DNA from: Bacteroidales bacterium
GTDB taxonomy: Bacteria; Bacteroidota; Bacteroidia; Bacteroidales; UBA932
Direction of reading: 5' to 3'
Length of the DNA stretch: 42,141 bases
Assembly: GCA_017937885.1 (NCBI GenBank)
Contig: JAGBCS010000067.1
Location: 1 to 42,141, forward strand
Position numbers and translations under genes: made by a program. Under the pieces are notes generated by a model, which saw only the letters and a list, made by a program, of their open reading frames with translations, was not told the DNA's origin and did not search any database. Shown one piece after another: positions 9,749-16,297 of this stretch (positions are counted from its first letter, which is position 1; every line of letters begins with the position of its first letter).

Positions 9749-9780
9749 TTACGTACTGCAAAGTTACCGGTTTACGTACT
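9749..9780 (-). promoter_or_regulatory. Promoter of the TonB receptor operon with flanking direct repeats
   Basis: On the minus strand TAACTTTG (9766-9759) matches the TAnnTTTG -7 element, 10 bases before the ATG at 9748. It is bracketed by two copies of TTACGTACT, at 9749-9757 and 9772-9780, 23 bp apart and each containing the palindrome TACGTA. The repeats are candidate regulator sites. No clear -33 box. Confidence 0.5.
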
Positions 9781-9808
9781 ATGCCGGCATCGCCATTTGT
9801 TGGTATTT

Positions 9809-11758
9809 TTACTTGTAGTGCTCCTCAAGTCTACGAGCTTCCTCCTTTGAGATCCTGATCACGCTTCCATGCTTAGGAGAATTGAAGTTCACAGCCTTCA
9901 TGCATCCCTCATTGAAACGTCCGAGGCTGGTGAAGGTCTCAAAGTCCTCGGTCTCCACGAAGCCGAAGTTATGCGGATCTATGCCGTAGATGTCATACAT
10001 GAGCACCCACTTGTCTCCCCTCTTCCACACATTCGGAGCCTCGCATGCTGTCGCCTCGTAATCAATCCAGCGGTCGCTATACTCATAGCCGCCGTTTATC
10101 CTGTCGGAAATCGCCATCTTGATGCCGATTCCGTTGTCATGCGCTACATACATCATGCAGAAACGTCCGTCCGGAAGCTGAGTGATGTCTGCATCCAGAA
10201 CCGTGATGCTCGGATCCGACGGCTCGAAGAGGAGCTTCGGCTCTGTCACGAGCTTTGTGAAGTTCTTGTCGGTATATGCATAGTAAAGCTTGTTCGGACC
10301 ATTGCCGATACGCATCGTGAAATATATCATCATCTTGTCCTTCTGCGGATCATATACGGTCTCAGGAGCCCATGCGCAGCCGATATCACCGAACTTTTTC
10401 TTGAACGCCTTGTCGATGCGGACATTGCTGCGGGTCCAGTTCACCAGGTCATAAGACTTCATCAGCACGAGACCGCGGTTGTTGCCCCAGCCGTACTTTG
10501 CTCCATCGCGCTCCCACTCGGTCTCGCGAAGACCCTCACGCTGAGCGAAGATATGCAGGTCCGTCATGCAGAGGTAGAACGCGCCGTCAGGTCCGCGGCT
10601 GATGTGCGGATCGCGGACTCCCTTCTGCTCTGCAAGGTCCTTTCCGAGAAGAATCGGCTTGCCGCCGTTGACAGCCTCAAAGGTATAGCCGTCATAGCTT
10701 GTCGCCATGAAGATGCTGTGGGTCGGATCACTGAAGAACACGAAAAGATATGCGTCATCACCAGACAGAGGACAGGTCTTGGCGCAGTTCGCACATGCGC
10801 TGACCGCACCGTTTATGCCGTCTGTCGTGATATCGCACTTGTTCATTGTACCATCTTCATTGTATGTGAGTTCCTCGACACAGACAGAACGGCTATAGCT
10901 TGTACCGGCAGGAAGAGTTCCGTTGTGCGTGAAGAAATATGTCTTGCCTCCAAGTTCCACGATTGCCGGATGCGTCGTGTTGCAGTTGCTCGCGCACTCT
11001 GAAAGAAGTCCCTTGAACTCCCACGGTCCGTCAATGCTGTCTGCCATGGCATAGGCGATCTTCTCCGGCCATCCTGTAGCATATGTCAGATAATACTTCC
11101 CGTTTGCCTTGTGCACCCATGCCGCCTCGGTAAAAGGCCAGCGCTGGTCGAATTCAAGCTTGGTGATCTCGCCATCGATCTCGATCATGTTCTCCTTGAG
11201 CTTCGCATAGTAGCAGTATCTGTTACCCCAGAATATATAGGCCTGTCCGTCATCGTCAATGAAAACGGCAGGGTCAATGCAGACCCAGCCATGATCGGCA
11301 CCCTCGCAATCCTCTTTGGTGAGAAGAGGCTTTCCGAGCGCATCCTTGTAAGGGCCCTCCGGGCGGTCTGCGACAGCGACTCCGATACCGGCACCGCTGG
11401 TACTTATATAATAATAGTATTTTCCATTGCGTTCAGTGACATGAGCCGCCCATGCATCATTTGTGACATTCCATGCGAAGTCCGTACTCTTCAGAGGAGT
11501 CGGATGCTCGGTCCAGTGTACCATGTCTGTTGTTGAGAATGCACACCAGTCAGTCAGATGGTAGCCCATCTGATTTCCTTCGCAATCCTGTCCCGTGAAG
11601 AGCCACAGAGTGTCTCCCTGAACCATCGCTGCAGGATCGCAGGTGTATTTATGCGTGAAGATCGGATTTCCATGAGCCCTGTAACGGTTCTGCGCCGAAA
11701 GACCAAGGGTCATGAGGCAGAGCAGCAGTACGACTGCTGCAGACTGTTTTCTGTTCAT
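9809..11758 (-). CDS. Secreted tandem-domain GH43 family protein
   Basis: A 649-residue exported protein (signal peptide ending LGLSAQ). The start is taken as the ATG at 11758; an ATG at 11764 would add two residues. Two five-bladed GH43-type propellers are visible. The first has D41 (TCDPAAMVQ), D162 (CIDPAVFIDDDG) and E211 (FTEAAWVHK). The second has D383 (GVRDPHISRG), D524 (DADITQLPDG) and E573 (ACEAPNVWKRG), so both may be catalytic. The linker contains ACANCAKTCP (Cys 322, 325, 329), unusual for an exported glycosidase. Likely substrates are arabinose- or xylose-containing glycans; subfamily not resolved. It sits upstream of the receptor operon on the same strand, but that operon has its own promoter, so a shared role is uncertain. 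Confidence 0.82.
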   Translation of the reverse strand: MNRKQSAAVVLLLCLMTLGLSAQNRYRAHGNPIFTHKYTCDPAAMVQGDTLWLFTGQDCEGNQMGYHLTDWCAFSTTDMVHWTEHPTPLKSTDFAWNVTNDAWAAHVTERNGKYYYYISTSGAGIGVAVADRPEGPYKDALGKPLLTKEDCEGADHGWVCIDPAVFIDDDGQAYIFWGNRYCYYAKLKENMIEIDGEITKLEFDQRWPFTEAAWVHKANGKYYLTYATGWPEKIAYAMADSIDGPWEFKGLLSECASNCNTTHPAIVELGGKTYFFTHNGTLPAGTSYSRSVCVEELTYNEDGTMNKCDITTDGINGAVSACANCAKTCPLSGDDAYLFVFFSDPTHSIFMATSYDGYTFEAVNGGKPILLGKDLAEQKGVRDPHISRGPDGAFYLCMTDLHIFAQREGLRETEWERDGAKYGWGNNRGLVLMKSYDLVNWTRSNVRIDKAFKKKFGDIGCAWAPETVYDPQKDKMMIYFTMRIGNGPNKLYYAYTDKNFTKLVTEPKLLFEPSDPSITVLDADITQLPDGRFCMMYVAHDNGIGIKMAISDRINGGYEYSDRWIDYEATACEAPNVWKRGDKWVLMYDIYGIDPHNFGFVETEDFETFTSLGRFNEGCMKAVNFNSPKHGSVIRISKEEARRLEEHYK

Positions 11759-11785
11759 AGTCATTTTGTGTTATCAATTATCATG

Positions 11786-11793
11786 TAAAGGTA
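11786..11793 (-). promoter_or_regulatory. Possible -7 element for the tandem GH43 gene
   Basis: Minus-strand TACCTTTA (11793-11786) is one base off TAnnTTTG and lies 22-28 bases before the candidate start codons. No clear -33 box was found. Confidence 0.35.
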
Positions 11794-11895
11794 CATATTT
11801 TTGACAATTCGTTGAAGTGGTCCAACAAATGGACCCCTATATTCTATCATAAATTTACTGTTTTTTGCATTTTTTGTAATTTTTTCTCAAAAAAG

Positions 11896-11926
11896 TTTGG
11901 AGGTTTAAAAAATCTTCGTACCTTTG
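11896..11926 (+). promoter_or_regulatory. Promoter of tRNA-Gly
   Basis: TTTG (11896-11899), 19 bases, then TACCTTTG (11919-11926) is an exact Bacteroidota -33/-7 arrangement. The mature tRNA begins 30 bases further on. The region before it (about 11855-11900) is very T- and A-rich. Confidence 0.8.
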
Positions 11927-11955
11927 CAATCCCAAACGAAAAGTACGGGTCAAAT

Positions 11956-12031
11956 GCGGAAATAGCTCAGTTGGTAGAGCACAACCTTGCCAAGGTTGGG
12001 GTCGCGAGTTCGAGTCTCGTTTTCCGCTCCA
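11956..12031 (+). tRNA. tRNA-Gly (anticodon GCC)
   Basis: The 76-nt cloverleaf has acceptor arms GCGGAAA and TTTCCGC, a D-arm around AGCTCAGTTGGTAGAGC, and an anticodon stem CAACC/GGTTG enclosing TTGCCAA, giving anticodon GCC. The T-arm includes GAGTTCGAGTCTC. The discriminator is T and the CCA tail is encoded. It reads GGC/GGU glycine codons. Confidence 0.97.
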
Positions 12032-12094
12032 AAAGAGGTCGCTTAGATGCGGCCTTAAATTATGAATAACCAGACGTGGTACAATTATATGCAG

Positions 12095-12122
12095 GTCGTC
12101 CTTTACTAAGGCGACTTTTTTT
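12095..12122 (+). terminator. Rho-independent terminator after tRNA-Gly
   Basis: Left arm GTCGTCCTT (12095-12103) pairs with AAGGCGAC (12108-12115) with one bulged T and a TACT loop, followed by seven Ts. A second weak hairpin (GGTCGC/GCGGCC, about 12037-12054) lies between it and the tRNA. Confidence 0.75.
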
Positions 12123-12138
12123 GTTTTATATAATCTCT

Positions 12139-12146
12139 TATCTTTG
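12139..12146 (+). promoter_or_regulatory. -7 element (TATCTTTG) of rsmA
   Basis: TATCTTTG matches TAnnTTTG. Its expected transcription start (about 12150) falls inside the upstream in-frame ATG at 12148, which supports translation from the ATG at 12166. Confidence 0.6.
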
Positions 12147-12165
12147 CATGATCAAAGTCGTTACT

Positions 12166-12999
12166 ATGGAAGTTAGAGCTAAGAAGGCCCTGGGCCAGCA
12201 TTTTTTGACAGACCTGTCCATTGCACAAAGGATTGCAGATGCACTTATCGTACCTTGTCCTGGCATCGACACCGTCTACAACGCAGAGAACCCGATGCCG
12301 GCACTCGAGGTCGGTCCTGGCATGGGAGTACTTACGCAATATGTCCTGCAGAGGCCGGAAGTGGACCTTCGTATGGTGGAAATCGACACAGAATCGGTTG
12401 ATTACCTCCTGGTACATTTCCCACAGGTAAACGGAAAGCTTATCGAGGCAGACTTCCTGAAACTCAAGCTGGAAAGATTCTTCACCGACAAGTTCTGCGT
12501 GATAGGAAACTTCCCTTACAATATTTCATCGCAGATATTCTTCAAGATTCTCGACTACAAGGAGCAGGTTCCGCAGGTTGTCTGCATGATCCAGAAAGAA
12601 GTGGCTGAAAGAATAGCAGAGAAACCCGGAACCAAGACATACGGAATCCTGTCGGTACTTCTGCAGGCATGGTATGACATCGAATACCTTTTCACCGTCG
12701 GCGAAGGTGCTTTCAACCCTCCTCCGAAGGTAAAATCTGCAGTCATCAGACTGGTGCGCAACAATCGCAAGGAACTCGGCTGCGACGAAGCCCTGTTCAA
12801 GACCGTCGTAAAGACAGGATTCAACCAGCGCCGCAAGACCCTGCGCAACTCCCTTAAGCCGCTCATCCGCGCCAAGGCCGACCGCTGCGGATGGTCAGAA
12901 GAACAGCTCGCAGAATTCGTGGCCGACCCTGTCTTCGAGCTCCGTCCCGAACGCCTCAGCGTCGAGGACTTCATCGCCCTGACCCTGAAACTCGCCTAA
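12166..12999 (+). CDS. rsmA: 16S rRNA dimethyladenosine transferase RsmA (KsgA)
   Basis: This cytoplasmic SAM-dependent methyltransferase (277 residues) dimethylates two adjacent adenines near the 3' end of 16S rRNA (1518/1519 in E. coli numbering), a late step in small-subunit assembly; its loss gives kasugamycin resistance. Visible motifs: KKALGQHFL at the N-terminus, SAM-binding motif [10 protein letters not shown], and the catalytic [11 protein letters not shown] (usual NLPYN). The C-terminal part carries [15 protein letters not shown]. The start at 12166 matches the family's normal N-terminus and the promoter position. It stands as a single gene between the tRNA terminator and a hairpin at 13039-13072. 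Confidence 0.96.
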   Translation: MEVRAKKALGQHFLTDLSIAQRIADALIVPCPGIDTVYNAENPMPALEVGPGMGVLTQYVLQRPEVDLRMVEIDTESVDYLLVHFPQVNGKLIEADFLKLKLERFFTDKFCVIGNFPYNISSQIFFKILDYKEQVPQVVCMIQKEVAERIAEKPGTKTYGILSVLLQAWYDIEYLFTVGEGAFNPPPKVKSAVIRLVRNNRKELGCDEALFKTVVKTGFNQRRKTLRNSLKPLIRAKADRCGWSEEQLAEFVADPVFELRPERLSVEDFIALTLKLA

Positions 13000-13038
13000 A
13001 ACGCAACCCATAATCAGCTATCTACAAGCTCATTACAT

Positions 13039-13072
13039 GAACTGCGTGCTCCCTTCTGGCAGCACGCAGTTC
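13039..13072. terminator. Bidirectional terminator hairpin between rsmA and the sigma module
   Basis: A perfect 12-bp stem (GAACTGCGTGCT with AGCACGCAGTTC) closes a 10-base loop in the gap between convergent genes. The downstream T-tract is poor on the plus strand (TTATATG), so it may work only partly. Confidence 0.65.
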
Positions 13073-13089
13073 TTATATGTTTCTGAATA

Positions 13090-13494
13090 TCAAACAGTTG
13101 CACGCCACGCATCCCGACACAAAAAGAACAACATACCGACATTGATTATACCGATGAACAGATAGCGCCACGTAGATATGAACTGTAATACAGGAGTCGC
13201 TGTCACCTGCGGAGTGAGCACAAGATATCCAACCAGGCATATGACTGAACATATGACAATATCAGCGATCAGAACTGCAAGCGCCTGACGGCGGTAACGT
13301 TTTCTGAAGGCCGTGCGGATAAGTCCGGCAATGCGCAGGCTTTCATTCAACTTTTCCTCATCGCGGCCGCTCAGAGAAGACGGAACCGGCAGAAGATCGA
13401 TCTGCCTGACAAGCTCGTCCATGAACCTGCCGTCCTTCGGTACAGGAATCTTATGATCCTGCATGAATTTCTTTATATCTTTTTCAGTTGCCAT
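13090..13494 (-). CDS. Small two-helix membrane protein, probable anti-sigma factor
   Basis: A 134-residue protein with a charged cytoplasmic N-terminal half (residues 1-70) and two predicted membrane helices: about 72-93 (LAVLIADIVICSVICLVGYL) and 108-127 (RYLFIGIINVGMLFFLC). Its start overlaps the end of the ECF sigma gene by 11 bases, so translation is coupled. No HXXXCXXC zinc anti-sigma motif is present. The anti-sigma role is inferred from position and topology alone. Confidence 0.7.
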   Translation of the reverse strand: MATEKDIKKFMQDHKIPVPKDGRFMDELVRQIDLLPVPSSLSGRDEEKLNESLRIAGLIRTAFRKRYRRQALAVLIADIVICSVICLVGYLVLTPQVTATPVLQFISTWRYLFIGIINVGMLFFLCRDAWRATV

Positions 13495-13993
13495 TTTCCA
13501 GATATTGTTTCAGATGCTGTCTGCCACGTGTGAGACATGACCTTACCGTGCCAGAAGGCATTTCCATGATATCCATTATCTCCTTGATTGATTTCTCCTC
13601 CATGTAGAAAAGGAGGATCACAGCCTGCTCATGTGCCTTCAGATTCCTTATAGCCAGATACAGCTGCTGATGCTCATATTTCCTGTCGGTCTCCGCCCCA
13701 TCATCCTCAATCTTCGCGACCGGACAGGAATCCGGTTCCTCAAGCGAAATCCACCCGCTTTCCTTTCCGGACCTCTTCATATGGTCATGCCAGCAGTTGT
13801 ATGCAATCCTGAACAGCCATGTCGAAAACCGTGAACGCCCTTCAAAACGTTCATAAGACAGGTATGCCTTCAGCAGTGCCTCCTGAGCTATATCATCCGC
13901 CCTGAAGCCATCCCCTCCACACAGACCTCGCAGGAATCTCCTCAAAGACTCCTGCCCGGCTGCTATCAACTCTATGAACTGCTGTCTGGTCAT
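13484..13993 (-). CDS. ECF-type RNA polymerase sigma factor
   Basis: A 169-residue sigma-70 family protein of extracytoplasmic-function size. Region 2 spans about residues 10-80 (ADDIAQEALLKAYLSYERFEG, FSTWLFRIAYNCWHDH). Region 4 spans about 108-160 (LKAHEQAVILLFYMEEKSIKEI, then MPSGTVRSCLTRGRQHL). It directs core polymerase to a stress- or envelope-related regulon. It is the middle gene of a three-gene minus-strand cluster, with a DUF6249-like membrane protein 43 bp upstream and a two-helix membrane protein overlapping downstream. Confidence 0.93.
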   Translation of the reverse strand: MTRQQFIELIAAGQESLRRFLRGLCGGDGFRADDIAQEALLKAYLSYERFEGRSRFSTWLFRIAYNCWHDHMKRSGKESGWISLEEPDSCPVAKIEDDGAETDRKYEHQQLYLAIRNLKAHEQAVILLFYMEEKSIKEIMDIMEMPSGTVRSCLTRGRQHLKQYLENGN

Positions 13994-14036
13994 CTACTAA
14001 CCTATCTCATGACACTCTGCGCTTTTCCGGTTGCAG

Positions 14037-14462
14037 CTATTCCTTGAACTTCCTTTCTTCCGCCTCAATCTCCGGTGCCAGATATTTTCTGCCGACAAAG
14101 AATGCTACCATATAGGCAACTCCCATCGCAACCATTACCCCTCCGATGATATAAAGCATCTCCAGTCCGGCAACGCCCTCAAAAGCATCAATCGAAGGAC
14201 AGACAAGCAATACCACGCCTATCATTGAGCATACAATGCCTGTGGTCAGCTTCTTTATGAGCCTCATTTTCGTATTCCTGCTGCTTTCTGTCTCGCTGAT
14301 CAACAGCTCAGGATCGATATCCACGCCATTCTCGATAGCCTTCATCAGCACAGCCATCTTCTGTTCGTTCTTCTTTATTCTTGCACGAGTGACAAGCCAT
14401 ACAACCATCACCGGCAGCACAACACAGATACATATTGGTATCAGCAAGAAATCTATTTCCAT
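14037..14462 (-). CDS. DUF6249-like membrane protein of the sigma module
   Basis: A 141-residue protein with three predicted membrane helices: about 6-24 (LIPICICVVLPVMVVWLV), about 73-92 and about 99-122. They are separated by a charged cytoplasmic segment (RARIKKNEQKMAVLMKAIENG), and the C-terminus is highly charged (LAPEIEAEERKFKE). This pattern, and the location next to an ECF sigma factor, match my recollection of DUF6249 proteins. The function is unknown; sensing or membrane tethering for the sigma system is possible. The 157-bp gap upstream (14463-14619) shows no housekeeping -33/-7 pair, which would fit control by the ECF sigma itself (inference). Confidence 0.72.
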   Translation of the reverse strand: MEIDFLLIPICICVVLPVMVVWLVTRARIKKNEQKMAVLMKAIENGVDIDPELLISETESSRNTKMRLIKKLTTGIVCSMIGVVLLVCPSIDAFEGVAGLEMLYIIGGVMVAMGVAYMVAFFVGRKYLAPEIEAEERKFKE

Positions 14463-14619
14463 ACATCAACAACTTTAAATTAAACTTCATTCTGCCGCAC
14501 TCTCAAGCGGTTTCATATATTAGACAGCGCAATACCCTAAAATGTTGCAGGACGTATTCTTTTTTGTAAATCCGTGTCAGACTCTTCTGGACTTAAAGGC
14601 ATGTGCTAACCGTCACGAA

Positions 14620-15411
14620 TCAGAACGGACTGACGGTGCGGGTGCGGAATGATTCACGGGCCTTGCGGGCATAAAGGCGCTTCACATCTTCCGGCAGGCG
14701 GGATGCATTCACATATGCGCGGGTCTCATCCGGAAGCTTTGCCAATGATGTCGCCAGCAGCCATGCTACGGCCATGCGGACATAATACGGACTTTCGCCG
14801 ATAACCGTACCTTGTCCATATGTGCCTTTATCCGCTTTGTCCGCCTTACGATACAATGAGCATATCTTATCGAAACTCAATCCGTCAAGCTTTCCGCACA
14901 CAACAGAAAACCATTCAGTGTCAAGAAAATGCACCATCGACATGACAATGGCAAAGCGGACCTCGAACTCTTTGTGGGACTTCCAGTACGGCAGCAGAAA
15001 GTCCCATAATTCTTTGCGGTCGCATTTCCATTTCGCATTGCAGCAGAACGTATCGCAGACCGCCCAATTGTCCAGGACCGGCACAAACTCCCGGAGCATC
15101 TCCGCCCTCTGTTCCCATGGAACCTTCATCGCATTTATCATCAATCCCCATATGACGGTTTCCTCATAGGCCAACCGGCTGCCATATTCCGAACAAGCCT
15201 CCACGGCCGCCTCCTGCTCGAATCCACGAATGATATCGATGGCATCATCCCTCCGCGCCAGTTCCTTGGCCACCTTCTTCATGTCAGGCACATGCAGCCC
15301 CAGGATTCTCCTGCCCGGCAAGGCATTGATGATCCTTATATGTCCTTCGCGGTATTTCGGTTCTGTCGCAAATCGTACCGACACCAGCGGCAGCAGCATT
15401 TCCTCTATCAT
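14620..15411 (-). CDS. AlkD-like DNA alkylation repair protein
   Basis: A 263-residue, all-helical HEAT-repeat-like protein of the DNA alkylation repair (AlkC/AlkD) family, which excises bulky or charged alkylated purines. Matching motifs are RRILGLHVPDMKKVAKEL, YEETVIWGLMINAMK, and the active-site region VLDNWAVCDTFC (Asp and Trp as in AlkD), followed by KEFEVRFAIVMSMVHFLD. The ATG at 15411 is used because the 24 extra upstream codons would cover its promoter (TACATTTG, 15448-15441). It is a monocistronic gene divergent from the flavodoxin-fold gene. Confidence 0.87.
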   Translation of the reverse strand: MIEEMLLPLVSVRFATEPKYREGHIRIINALPGRRILGLHVPDMKKVAKELARRDDAIDIIRGFEQEAAVEACSEYGSRLAYEETVIWGLMINAMKVPWEQRAEMLREFVPVLDNWAVCDTFCCNAKWKCDRKELWDFLLPYWKSHKEFEVRFAIVMSMVHFLDTEWFSVVCGKLDGLSFDKICSLYRKADKADKGTYGQGTVIGESPYYVRMAVAWLLATSLAKLPDETRAYVNASRLPEDVKRLYARKARESFRTRTVSPF

Positions 15412-15440
15412 AATCACTGAATTCAAATGAACATCACGTC

Positions 15441-15448
15441 CAAATGTA
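15441..15448 (-). promoter_or_regulatory. -7 element of the AlkD-like gene
   Basis: Minus-strand TACATTTG (15448-15441) matches TAnnTTTG and lies 29 bases before the ATG at 15411. The -33 box is not clear. Confidence 0.5.
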
Positions 15449-15464
15449 CAAAAAATCACAGAAA

Positions 15465-15496
15465 TTTGGCATATCAATCCCATCTCACTATCTTTG
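15465..15496 (+). promoter_or_regulatory. Promoter of the flavodoxin-fold gene
   Basis: TTTG (15465-15468), 20 bases, then TATCTTTG (15489-15496). This leaves a leader of about 85 bases before the ATG at 15586. Confidence 0.72.
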
Positions 15497-15501
15497 AAGA
15501 C

Positions 15502-15526
15502 GCATGAAATCTATTTATATTCATGC
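15502..15526. repeat. Inverted repeat in the flavodoxin-gene leader
   Basis: GCATGAA (15502-15508) and TTCATGC (15520-15526) form a 7-bp perfect inverted repeat around 11 AT-rich bases, immediately after the predicted transcription start. It could be an operator or a 5' mRNA hairpin; nothing further identifies it. Confidence 0.45.
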
Positions 15527-15585
15527 ACGTCACGGAATAAAGAGACTGATTAAGAAATGTCAAATAAAGTAATAAGGTAGAAAAC

Positions 15586-16230
15586 ATGAAAGTAATCCTG
15601 GTAAACGGAAGCCCTCACAAGGAGGGATGCACTTACACCGCTCTTACAGAGGTGGAAAAGGAACTCAACGCTGCAGGAGTCGAGACTGAAATCTTCTGGC
15701 TCGGAACCAAGCCGATTTCAGGTTGCCTCGGATGCGGCGCATGCTGCAGAAGAGGACCGGACGGCGAAAAGCCAAGCGGCCTCTGCGTCATCAATGATAT
15801 TGTCAATGAGTTCATTGAAAAGGCAAAGGAAGCTGACGGATTCATCTTCGGCAGCCCGGTACATTATGCTGCGCTTTCAGGAGCATTGACATCGTTCATG
15901 GACCGAGCGTTCTACGGCAAGGGTGCCGTCTACCGCTATAAGCCGGCAGCGGGCATCGTAAGCGCCCGCAGAGGCGGCACAACAGCGGCATTCGACCAGA
16001 TAAACAAATACTTCACAATCTCGTCAATGCCCGTAGTTTCATCGAAATACTGGAACATGGTACACGGAAACACCCCTGAGCAGGTGCGTCAGGACGAAGA
16101 GGGTATGCAGGTGATGCGCGAGCTCGGCCGCAATATGGCCTGGCTGCTCAAATGCATTGAGGCCGGACGAGCCGCCGGTATCCCGGACCCCGTCAAGGAA
16201 AAACCCGTCATGACCAATTTCATCAGATGA
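15586..16230 (+). CDS. Flavodoxin-fold NADPH-dependent FMN reductase / iron-sulfur flavoprotein-like protein
   Basis: A 214-residue cytoplasmic flavoprotein. The N-terminal VILVNGSPHKEGCTYTAL is the FMN phosphate-binding loop of the NADPH-dependent FMN reductase family, and GFIFGSPVHYAALSGALTSF is the second flavin-contact segment. Cysteines at 47, 50, 53 and 54 (CLGCGACC) plus 67 resemble the cluster-binding region of iron-sulfur flavoproteins, though the spacing to the last Cys is longer than usual. The substrate is unknown; it probably reduces quinones, nitro-compounds or metals. It is preceded by its own promoter and an 85-base leader containing an inverted repeat. Confidence 0.88.
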   Translation: MKVILVNGSPHKEGCTYTALTEVEKELNAAGVETEIFWLGTKPISGCLGCGACCRRGPDGEKPSGLCVINDIVNEFIEKAKEADGFIFGSPVHYAALSGALTSFMDRAFYGKGAVYRYKPAAGIVSARRGGTTAAFDQINKYFTISSMPVVSSKYWNMVHGNTPEQVRQDEEGMQVMRELGRNMAWLLKCIEAGRAAGIPDPVKEKPVMTNFIR

Positions 16231-16249
16231 TTCTGAAATGGGCGTACAT

Positions 16250-16281
16250 AGAAGAGGCGATCCAATCGGACCGCCTCTTCT
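16250..16281. terminator. Hairpin between convergent flavodoxin and EF-G-like genes
   Basis: A 10-bp perfect stem (AGAAGAGGCG at 16250-16259 with CGCCTCTTCT at 16272-16281) extends inward with TCC/GGA around AATC. There is no clean T-tract, but its position between convergent stops fits a bidirectional terminator. Confidence 0.6.
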
Positions 16282-16297
16282 GCATATGAGATATAAA

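Noticed and set aside
9869..11002. 377-codon open frame antisense to the tandem GH43 gene
   Set aside because: No promoter, no domain, low-complexity Val/Arg/His composition typical of shadow frames; the GH43 frame has intact catalytic residues.
11855..11900. T-rich stretch as a match to the AATTTTTGT repeats at 33736-33764
   Set aside because: The similarity is to homopolymer T-runs only; no exact pair with 20-bp spacing is present.
11812..12069. 85-codon open frame across the tRNA-Gly
   Set aside because: It overlaps the tRNA promoter and the whole tRNA; the apparent protein is a translation of structural RNA.
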